A stretch of DNA of 30,053 bases from Chloroflexota bacterium (GTDB lineage Bacteria > Chloroflexota > Dehalococcoidia > UBA2979): assembly GCA_002710905.1 (NCBI GenBank), contig PAJB01000020.1, positions 1 to 30,053 of the forward strand, given 5' to 3'. The position numbers were made by a program, and so were the translations under genes. Shown here piece by piece: positions 23,992 through 30,053 of this stretch (position 1 is its first letter; each line of letters begins with the position of its first letter). Under the pieces are notes generated by a model. It made no database searches and was not told the DNA's origin. It saw nothing but the letters and a program-made list of their open reading frames with translations.

Positions 23992-25008
23992 ATGCCGTAT
24001 GGAGATTTAGAGTGGTTGGCTCTTACACAGGAAGAAACAATCGAACCTGATTTGCCGATTTGTGACCCACATCATCATTTTTGGGATTACAGATCAATCA
24101 GAATTCCATATCAAAGATATCTTCTGCATGAATTAATCGCAGATATAAGTAGTGGACATAACGTCAAATCTACAGTTTTTATAGAGACCACAGCTATGTA
24201 TAAATTGGATGGCCCTGTGGAATTACGTTCTGTTGGAGAAGTAGAATTCGTTCAGGGATTAGCTGCTGCTAGCGCGAGTGGCATCTACGGAGACTATAGA
24301 GCTGCAGCTGCAATAGTTGGTAAAGCTGACTTGAACTTGGGTGAGAAAGTTGAAACCGTTTTGGATACCTTGAAAGCAGCAAGTCCAAATAGATTTAGAG
24401 GTATTAGATATGCATGTGGATGGGACGCCCATCCAGAGGTAGAAAATCGTGCTAAGAAAGAGCAATTACTTGACCCGATATTCAGAGAAGGAGCTAAAGT
24501 ATTAGCTAAGAAGGGTCTCACATTGGATAATACCGTTTATTTCCCTCAACTCCCTGAATTGGCTGATTTTGCTAAAGCCATTCCTGATTTGACCATTGTA
24601 TCTAACCACATAGGAGGACTTTTACGAGTTGGACCTTATGGTGATAGAGATGATGAGGTTATATCTCAATGGAAAAAGAATATAGATATTTTGGCGGAAT
24701 GCCCAAATGTGTTTATGAAATTAGGTGGATTAGGACAACCAAGGTATGGTTTTGACTGGTACACAAGAGAAAAACCTATTGATTCTATGAGTCTAGCTGA
24801 GGATTTAGCACCTCTGCTTGAATATTGTATTGAAAAGTTTGGTCCAGATAGGTGCATGTTTGAATGCAATTTCCCTCCAGATAAAGTTTCTTATTCGTTT
24901 AATGTCCTGTATAACGCGTTCAAGTTATTATCTAAAGACTATTCTGCATCAGAGAGAGCAGCACTCTTTCACGACACAGCCGTGAAAGTTTATAACATAA
25001 ATGAATGA
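23992..25008 (+). CDS. Amidohydrolase family protein (LigI/LigJ/fuconolactonase-like)
   Basis: A metal-dependent TIM-barrel hydrolase of the Amidohydro_2 group, 338 residues. The first-strand HxH metal motif is in CDPHHHFWD (His27, His29). A later histidine lies in IVSNHIGGLLRVG, and the terminal aspartate is in MFECNFPPDKVSY. Relatives hydrolyse or form lactones and hydrate oxo acids (2-pyrone-4,6-dicarboxylate hydrolase LigI, 4-oxalomesaconate hydratase LigJ, fuconolactonase). ATG 23992 is chosen because GGAGGG lies about five bases upstream; an in-frame ATG at 23971 would put that site inside the gene. Its 3' end overlaps the RraA-family gene by eight bases, implying consecutive steps. Confidence 0.85.
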   Translation: MPYGDLEWLALTQEETIEPDLPICDPHHHFWDYRSIRIPYQRYLLHELIADISSGHNVKSTVFIETTAMYKLDGPVELRSVGEVEFVQGLAAASASGIYGDYRAAAAIVGKADLNLGEKVETVLDTLKAASPNRFRGIRYACGWDAHPEVENRAKKEQLLDPIFREGAKVLAKKGLTLDNTVYFPQLPELADFAKAIPDLTIVSNHIGGLLRVGPYGDRDDEVISQWKKNIDILAECPNVFMKLGGLGQPRYGFDWYTREKPIDSMSLAEDLAPLLEYCIEKFGPDRCMFECNFPPDKVSYSFNVLYNAFKLLSKDYSASERAALFHDTAVKVYNINE

Positions 25009-25735
25009 TTATGGTTTAGATATGCTTATAAATGAGAACAGAGAAAAGTTAAAAAGCGTTAGTACTGCTACTATTTCGACAGTGTTGTTTAAACGAGGTT
25101 TACGGAATGCATTTATGATGGGGCCCAAACCTATGAATGATACTGACTTTTCTATGGTAGGAGAGGCCTATACTTTGCGGTACATCCCTGCTCGCGAAGA
25201 CATAGACGTCTTGAGTGTATTTGAAGATACGAAACATCCGCAGAGGAAGGGAGTAGAAGAATGTCCTGTTGGTCATGTAATGGTTATTGATAGTAGAGGT
25301 GATACCAGTGCTGCATCAGCAGGAAATATATTGGTTACACGGTTAATGGTACGGGGGACAGCTGGAATAGTTACAGACGGTGGTTTCAGAGACTCTGCAG
25401 ATATTGCTAAATTGCAATTTCATGCATATCAATCTAGCGCTTCTGCCCCTACTAATTTGACTAAACACCATGCTGTTGACTTGAATGTCCCTATCGGATG
25501 TGGCGGAGTTGCTGTCTATCCAGGGGATATAATAGTGGGAGACGGAGATGGAGTCATAGTTATACCCCAGGAAATCTGTAATGAAGTTGCAGCTGAAGCG
25601 TATGATATGACTATTTTTGAGAATTTTGTTGAGGATCGTGTAAAGAAAAATCATACTATATTTGGGCTTTATCCCCCTACGGATCCTAATACGAAATTAG
25701 AATTTGAGAAATGGCTGAAATCAGGAGGAGTGTAA
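25001..25735 (+). CDS. RraA-family protein, probable 2-oxo acid (HMG/CHA-type) aldolase
   Basis: A 244-residue RraA-fold protein. Class II 4-hydroxy-4-methyl-2-oxoglutarate/4-carboxy-4-hydroxy-2-oxoadipate aldolases have this fold, and some also decarboxylate oxaloacetate. The substrate/metal segment GIVTDGGFRDSADI contains Asp126, Arg130 and Asp131, the pattern seen in catalytically active members, and GDIIVGDGDGVIVIP (175-189) closes the barrel. It is longer than E. coli RraA (about 160), in line with the enzymatic rather than the RNase E-inhibitor branch. It overlaps the amidohydrolase by eight bases and touches the serine hydrolase gene, whose start immediately follows its stop codon. An aldol cleavage step in a catabolic route is the best inference. 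Confidence 0.82.
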   Translation: MNDYGLDMLINENREKLKSVSTATISTVLFKRGLRNAFMMGPKPMNDTDFSMVGEAYTLRYIPAREDIDVLSVFEDTKHPQRKGVEECPVGHVMVIDSRGDTSAASAGNILVTRLMVRGTAGIVTDGGFRDSADIAKLQFHAYQSSASAPTNLTKHHAVDLNVPIGCGGVAVYPGDIIVGDGDGVIVIPQEICNEVAAEAYDMTIFENFVEDRVKKNHTIFGLYPPTDPNTKLEFEKWLKSGGV

Positions 25736-26917
25736 TTGAGTGGTAACAAAGATGATATTAAATCTAAAGTAGATTTGTCTAATTGGAGATTTCCTCCATA
25801 TAACAGGTGGGCGTTTCAGAATGTTTCTGAATTAGTAGAATCAGTTGATATCGACAATGATCCTTCTGATATATGGAATCTACCTGAAAACCTACAATCC
25901 ATTGAACATATTTTAGTTCAAGGAAATGACGGTTCAGATATTTCTTTTGATCAATTTCTAGATCAGAGTTTTACTGATGGTTTCATTGTAATTAAAGATC
26001 AAGAAATTGTTTATGAAAGATATTTCAATGGGATGAATAAAGATTCAAAGCATATATTGATGTCTGTTTCAAAATCAGTATTGGGCGCAGTAACAGGTAT
26101 ATTAATTGATAGAAAAGACATAGATGCTAGTAGTCTGATAGGAGAGTGTTTGCCCGAACTGAAGGATTCAGGATATTCAGATTGTACGGTTCAGAATCTT
26201 TTGGACATGACTGCGGCGGTCGATTTTGAAGAAGATTACTATGCAACCTCTGGACCAATGATAGCTTATAGAAGATCAACGAATTGGGATCCCCCACAGA
26301 GTGATACGGGTGCTGAGCAGGACTTAAAGTTATTTTTGGCAGACATGGGTAAAAGATCTGACCCCCATGGGCAGATCTTTAAATATACTTCTCCAAATAG
26401 TGATTTATTGGGATGGGTGATAGAGCGTTCTATTGGAAGAAAATTTCAAGATGTGATGTCAGAGGTGTTATGGAAACCTATGGGAGCAAATGATTCTGCC
26501 TTTGTAACGATTGACTCTTCTGGTTCACCTAGAACCGCAGGCGGCATAAATATGTCATTGAGAGATTTGGCATTGCTAGGTAATGTGGTAGCTAATGGAG
26601 GATATAGAGATAAAAAACAAATAATTTCAAACAGATGGTTAGGTCAATTATTTGACGGTGATAAGAGAGCTTGGGAGTCAGGAAACTTCGCTGAATATTT
26701 TAATGGCATGCCAATTACTTATAGGAACCAATGGTATACATTGCACCAAACAAATCCAATTGTGTTCTGTGTTGGTATTTACGGGCAATATATGTTTGTT
26801 GATGTTAATAACAAAATAGTTATAGCTAAATTTTCATCTCAAGAATATCCGTTGGATCCTGACCAGAAAAAAGTTATGTCCAATGCATGTCTTAGTATCA
26901 TTGAGGCAATCACATAA
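25736..26917 (+). CDS. Serine hydrolase of the class C beta-lactamase fold, NylB-like
   Basis: A 393-residue penicillin-binding-protein-like hydrolase. The nucleophile motif is SVSK (Ser110, Lys113) and the general-base tyrosine is in YTSPNSDLLGW (Tyr217). NylB, the 6-aminohexanoate-dimer hydrolase of 392 residues, has SFSK at 112-115 and Tyr215 in a similar context, and the EEDYY segment here (168-169) falls where NylB has Tyr170. This supports an amidase or esterase acting on small linear substrates, but not nylon use as such. No signal peptide is seen, so it is cytoplasmic. The TTG start is supported by AGGAGGAG a few bases upstream, and it begins on the base after the RraA stop codon. Confidence 0.83.
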   Translation: MSGNKDDIKSKVDLSNWRFPPYNRWAFQNVSELVESVDIDNDPSDIWNLPENLQSIEHILVQGNDGSDISFDQFLDQSFTDGFIVIKDQEIVYERYFNGMNKDSKHILMSVSKSVLGAVTGILIDRKDIDASSLIGECLPELKDSGYSDCTVQNLLDMTAAVDFEEDYYATSGPMIAYRRSTNWDPPQSDTGAEQDLKLFLADMGKRSDPHGQIFKYTSPNSDLLGWVIERSIGRKFQDVMSEVLWKPMGANDSAFVTIDSSGSPRTAGGINMSLRDLALLGNVVANGGYRDKKQIISNRWLGQLFDGDKRAWESGNFAEYFNGMPITYRNQWYTLHQTNPIVFCVGIYGQYMFVDVNNKIVIAKFSSQEYPLDPDQKKVMSNACLSIIEAIT

Positions 26918-26968
26918 ATAATATTATATGAACCAGAGGTATTCTGGGCATTGTAAATAGGAGGAACT

Positions 26969-28636
26969 ATGGCAGAAATTATGACAGGCAAAATGGCTTT
27001 GTTAGAAATGCTTAAAGCAGAGGGAGTAACTCATATATTTGGGAATCCAGGGACTAGTGAAGCCCCTATAATTGATATGCTGCCTGACTATCCTGAATTC
27101 ACTTATATAATGGCTCTTCAGGAGAGCGTTGCGGTTGGAATGGGTGAAGCTTACGCGCGTGCAACTCAGAAACCTTCTTTGGTAAGCTTGCACGTAGACA
27201 GTGGCCTTGCCAATGGAATAGCTTTGATGCTCGACGCTTTAAATTCAGGGACTCCAATGGTGGTTACTTCTGCCAACTATGACATCCGTAAAGTAGTTGA
27301 AGGTACTACAGACCTAGCAGAGCTGGTAAAGCCTGTAACAAAATGGTCAATTCAGCTAACTCACCCAGATCAAATACCTGGGGCAATCAGGAGAGCTTTT
27401 AATGAGGCAAATACCCATCCTAAAGGGCCGGTGTATATTGGATTGACAGCGAATGCTTTAGAGGATTCTGCAGAGATGAATATCATACCTTCGAGATACA
27501 CATCAGATAAAATACGACCTGATCTAGATAGCATAGAGCAGGCAGCCGATTCATTAATTAAAGCAGAGAATCCTGTTCTAATAGTAGGAGACCGTGTCTC
27601 TGATGATGATGCGGTTGGTGAGGCGGTGAGATTGGCTGAAATGCTCGGCTTGCCCGCGTATCAGTTTAGAGGAGCAGAAGTGTCATTCCCAACGACCCAT
27701 AAACAATATCTAGGAATATTGAATTTGCGTAATTCTGCAAACAGAGAATCTTTAAGAGCCTGTGACACAGTGATTGCTGTAGGTATGAATGCATTTGAAG
27801 AACTGTTTTATTGGGGGGATGTGATTCTAAACGAAGAATCTACATTGATACATATAGATTCCTCCGCAGTTAACATAGGGAAATCAGAACCTACGAATAT
27901 AGGAATTATTTCCCATTGTAAAATGGGTCTACAGGAACTGAATCATAATGTTTCTGACAAAATGAGGACTATTGATTCTTCTATTATTGAGAAAAGATTG
28001 CAACGAACACTGGATGAAAAAAAGTACAAACAAGATTCTTTTGTTGAGAGCACTAAAAACAAATGGGATGATAAACCAATGTCAGTGGCTCGAATGATGC
28101 ATGAATTTGTAGCGGGGTTACCTGAAAATGCGGTCGTTGTTGATGATTCCATTAGTAATAGGGCAATTGTAAGAGAGTATCTAGAAGGTATAGAACGAGG
28201 CGACATTGTAGGATACAGAGGACAATCGATTGGCGGAGGGATAGGTGTCACAATGGGTGCCCAATGTGGGTATCCAGACAGGAAAGTATTTGGGCTAATA
28301 GGGGATGGTTCAGCGATGATGACCGTTCAAGGTCTCTGGACTGCGGTAAATGACAATATACCTTGCGTGTTTGTAATTCTCAATAATGGTATGTATAGGG
28401 TATTAAAAGTGAATTTTAACATCTATCAACAGGACATATTGAATGTCGAGCCTGCAGGTGGTAGTTTGCCTTATTCGGATTTTCCTAGTCCATTTGATAT
28501 GGCGGCTATAGCTAAAAGTATGGGTATGGAATCTGAAAGAATTACAGATCCAGAAGATATTAAAGATGCAGTGGTTCGGGCGTCTAAATTGGATAAGCCT
28601 GTACTATTAGATATTGTTATAGACGGTTCTTTATAA
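26969..28636 (+). CDS. ThDP-dependent 2-oxo acid decarboxylase-like enzyme (benzoylformate decarboxylase/acetolactate synthase family)
   Basis: A 555-residue ThDP enzyme with the three usual domains. The N-terminal domain carries the catalytic glutamate (ALQESVAVGMG, Glu52) and GNPGTSEAP. The middle domain is PVLIVGDRVSDDDAV. The C-terminal domain holds the ThDP/Mg motif GDGSAMMTVQGLWTAV...ILNN (445-473). The start GNPGTSE resembles benzoylformate decarboxylase more than acetohydroxyacid synthase, and no small regulatory subunit is adjacent, so a decarboxylase or carboligase for a 2-oxo acid is likely. AGGAGG precedes the ATG. It is the last gene of the plus arm, 51 bp after the serine hydrolase, and could consume the 2-oxo acid made by the hydroxy-acid oxidase of the opposite arm. 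Confidence 0.87.
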   Translation: MAEIMTGKMALLEMLKAEGVTHIFGNPGTSEAPIIDMLPDYPEFTYIMALQESVAVGMGEAYARATQKPSLVSLHVDSGLANGIALMLDALNSGTPMVVTSANYDIRKVVEGTTDLAELVKPVTKWSIQLTHPDQIPGAIRRAFNEANTHPKGPVYIGLTANALEDSAEMNIIPSRYTSDKIRPDLDSIEQAADSLIKAENPVLIVGDRVSDDDAVGEAVRLAEMLGLPAYQFRGAEVSFPTTHKQYLGILNLRNSANRESLRACDTVIAVGMNAFEELFYWGDVILNEESTLIHIDSSAVNIGKSEPTNIGIISHCKMGLQELNHNVSDKMRTIDSSIIEKRLQRTLDEKKYKQDSFVESTKNKWDDKPMSVARMMHEFVAGLPENAVVVDDSISNRAIVREYLEGIERGDIVGYRGQSIGGGIGVTMGAQCGYPDRKVFGLIGDGSAMMTVQGLWTAVNDNIPCVFVILNNGMYRVLKVNFNIYQQDILNVEPAGGSLPYSDFPSPFDMAAIAKSMGMESERITDPEDIKDAVVRASKLDKPVLLDIVIDGSL

Positions 28637-28643
28637 ATAGACC

Positions 28644-28859
28644 TTAATTAGTAAACAGATCTATGACGTTAGCAATAACACCAGAGTTTTGACGTTTGTA
28701 GAATTCTGTGTAGCCACATTCTGTGCAGGATACAAAGGTAAACCTACGATTTTGAATGTTAAGAATTTTAGTTAAGAATCCGCCTGTGACTCTCATGTCA
28801 CCTTCTTCGTAAGAAGAATTTCTGCATTTGTCACAGGCATATGACACTGTATGTTTCAT
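28644..28859 (-). CDS. Small Zn-ribbon protein (DUF2082/YPTF-like nucleic-acid-binding family)
   Basis: A 71-residue protein with two CxxC knuckles, CDKC (Cys9, Cys12) and CTEC (Cys45, Cys48), forming a zinc ribbon. The conserved blocks TGGFLTKILNIQNRRFTFVSCTECGYTEFYKR and a C-terminal NVIDLF are those of the widespread uncharacterised family annotated as zinc-ribbon nucleic-acid-binding protein. The biochemical role is unknown. AAGG lies about nine bases before the ATG. It converges on the ThDP enzyme gene with a seven-base gap and diverges from threonine synthase. Confidence 0.85.
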   Translation of the reverse strand: MKHTVSYACDKCRNSSYEEGDMRVTGGFLTKILNIQNRRFTFVSCTECGYTEFYKRQNSGVIANVIDLFTN

Positions 28860-28909
28860 GGCAATTAACCTTGTGGGATTATATATACCACTTAGAATCT
28901 AAAACCTAT

Positions 28910-28915
28910 TATAAT
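28910..28915 (+). promoter_or_regulatory. Possible -10 element for threonine synthase
   Basis: An exact TATAAT lies 61 bases before the threonine synthase ATG in the 117-bp divergent spacer. No good -35 element is found at 16-18 bases upstream, and the region is very AT-rich, so chance occurrence is likely enough to keep confidence low. Confidence 0.25.
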
Positions 28916-28976
28916 AATAAAGGTCGGGTACATAACATAAAAAAACAACGCAAAAAAAAACATTATTTAATTTTGA

Positions 28977-30053
28977 ATGTCAGAAGTCTCAACATCAATT
29001 CGTAAAGATATATCGCTCTATTGTTCAAGTTGCGGAGCATCCTTTCCGCCTGATATGCGATTGTTAGCATGCACTGTATGTGGTGAACCGTTATTGGTTA
29101 AATACGGAGAAATTTCAACCAACCCCCACATGGAAATTCCTGTTTATTCCTGTAACGCACTTGTTAGTTTAGGTGAAGGAAACACTCCAGTAATAAAAAT
29201 GGATAAATTGGGGTCACGGTTACCCTGCGGAAATATATTTGCCAAATTAGAATTCATGAATCCCACAGGATCCTTTAAAGATCGAGGAACTGCAATGATG
29301 ATCTCTGTAGCTAAAGGATTTAATATTGCTAACTTGGTAGAGGATTCTTCTGGGAATGCAGGATCATCGGTTGCTGCTTATTGTGGTAAAGCAGGTATCA
29401 CAGCCCATATTTTTGTACCCAGCTCTGCGCCCCAACCAAAATTAGATCAGATATCAGTATATGGAGCAATTGCACACAAGATTGAAGGAACGAGGGAAAT
29501 GGTTACAGACGCTGCCTCTGATTTTGTAGACGAAAAGGGATACGTGTACGGGGCCCATAAATTGAGCCCATATTTTTTAGAAGGCACTAAAGCATTTGCT
29601 TATGAAATTGCAAGACATAATTTGGGAGAAATGCCAGAACATATAATTATGCCGGTAGGTAATGGAAGCTTATATATTGGTGCCTGGTTAGGGTTCAAAG
29701 AACTTATTTTTAAAGGTGTTATATCAAAAATGCCTAAGATGCATGTGGTGCAAGCTTCTGCTGTTAAGCCGTTGGTTAACCTGTTTTCAGGTAATCGCAA
29801 GGAAGAACCTATTGGAATCACTGTCGCTGGAGGTATATCAGTTAGTAATCCTCCTCGGTCAAAATTAATCGGAGAAATTCTACTGGAGACAGGAGGGCAT
29901 GCCGCCGCAGTTGATGACGAAGTTATTTTAGAATGGCAGAAGATTTTGGCTCAAGAGAATGGAATATATTGTGAGCCAACATCTTCATCTGCATTTGCAG
30001 GGTTGGAATATTTGATTCGGGATGGAATTATTGCAAAAAAAGAAAGCGTGCTA
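28977..30053 (+). CDS. thrC: Threonine synthase-like PLP enzyme, 3' part beyond right edge
   Basis: The first 359 codons of a fold-type II PLP enzyme that converts O-phosphohomoserine to threonine. An N-terminal zinc-ribbon-like knuckle pair (CSSC, Cys16/Cys19, and CTVC, Cys32/Cys35) precedes LGEGNTPVIKM. The pyridoxal lysine is in NPTGSFKDRG (Lys101), SSGNAGSSVAAYCGKAG lines the carboxylate site, and PVGNGSLYIGAW binds cofactor phosphate. The frame stays open to the last base of the window. No Shine-Dalgarno is visible before the ATG. It stands apart from the catabolic cluster. A related PLP lyase (threonine dehydratase-like or cysteate synthase-like) is possible, but the zinc-knuckle start and motif order favour threonine synthase. 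Confidence 0.87.
   Translation, partial: MSEVSTSIRKDISLYCSSCGASFPPDMRLLACTVCGEPLLVKYGEISTNPHMEIPVYSCNALVSLGEGNTPVIKMDKLGSRLPCGNIFAKLEFMNPTGSFKDRGTAMMISVAKGFNIANLVEDSSGNAGSSVAAYCGKAGITAHIFVPSSAPQPKLDQISVYGAIAHKIEGTREMVTDAASDFVDEKGYVYGAHKLSPYFLEGTKAFAYEIARHNLGEMPEHIIMPVGNGSLYIGAWLGFKELIFKGVISKMPKMHVVQASAVKPLVNLFSGNRKEEPIGITVAGGISVSNPPRSKLIGEILLETGGHAAAVDDEVILEWQKILAQENGIYCEPTSSSAFAGLEYLIRDGIIAKKESVL

Noticed and set aside
26933..26947. Hairpin CCAGA-ggtat-TCTGG before the ThDP enzyme as a terminator
   Set aside because: The stem is only five pairs and no T run follows; the downstream gene appears to be in the same operon.

Overview
The window is a gene-dense stretch of AT-rich bacterial chromosome with short spacers and many overlapping or nearly touching genes. 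No rRNA, tRNA, complete insertion sequence, phage gene or CRISPR array is visible. The mix of genes (an orphan molybdenum hydroxylase, DadA-like flavoproteins, an amidohydrolase/RraA pair, a Bmp-type nucleoside importer, Acr3) would suit a free-living marine heterotroph such as the SAR202 lineage of Chloroflexota. That placement is a guess from gene content; there is no phylogenetic marker in the window.

Layout. (1) 1-1102: a zinc-uptake lipoprotein (ZnuA type, cut by the left edge, with a histidine/aspartate tandem repeat) diverges from a Fur/Zur-family repressor across a well-formed 7-1-7 operator. (2) 1102-3616: a 30-codon lipoprotein-like reading frame, an Acr3 arsenite exporter on the minus strand and an MFS transporter diverging from it. 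(3) 3748-10065: a purine acquisition unit made of a Bmp/PnrA-type binding lipoprotein, a double-NBD ATPase, two permeases and a hypoxanthine/guanine phosphoribosyltransferase. It converges, with a one-base gap, on a GMP reductase. A stem-loop between the binding protein and the ATPase looks like a partial terminator. (4) 10215-12530: a lone xanthine-dehydrogenase-family molybdopterin subunit. (5) 17703-12587 (minus): transketolase, NAD-type 6-phosphogluconate dehydrogenase, a VOC protein and a flavin-dependent-halogenase-like protein with a PqqD-like C-terminus, in one apparent operon. (6) 17838-20290: a PLP aminotransferase, a 106-bp element with perfect 11-bp terminal inverted repeats, and a flippase-like membrane protein.

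(7) 20436-28636 is a divergent catabolic cluster. The minus arm holds an FMN-dependent 2-hydroxy-acid oxidase and two tandem DadA-like FAD oxidases. The plus arm holds an amidohydrolase, an RraA-type aldolase, a NylB-like serine hydrolase and a benzoylformate-decarboxylase-like ThDP enzyme. Together these could hydrolyse an amide, ester or lactone, oxidise hydroxy or amino acids to 2-oxo acids, and cleave or decarboxylate the oxo acids. The substrate cannot be read from the sequence. (8) 28644-30053: a small Zn-ribbon protein and a threonine synthase cut by the right edge.

The best candidates for something not already described are the flavoprotein with a PqqD-like tail inside a pentose-phosphate operon (12587-17703), the divergent oxidase/aldolase/decarboxylase cluster (20436-28636), and the inverted-repeat element at 19104-19209. 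No wholly new system can be demonstrated from the sequence alone. All residue positions come from hand translation.
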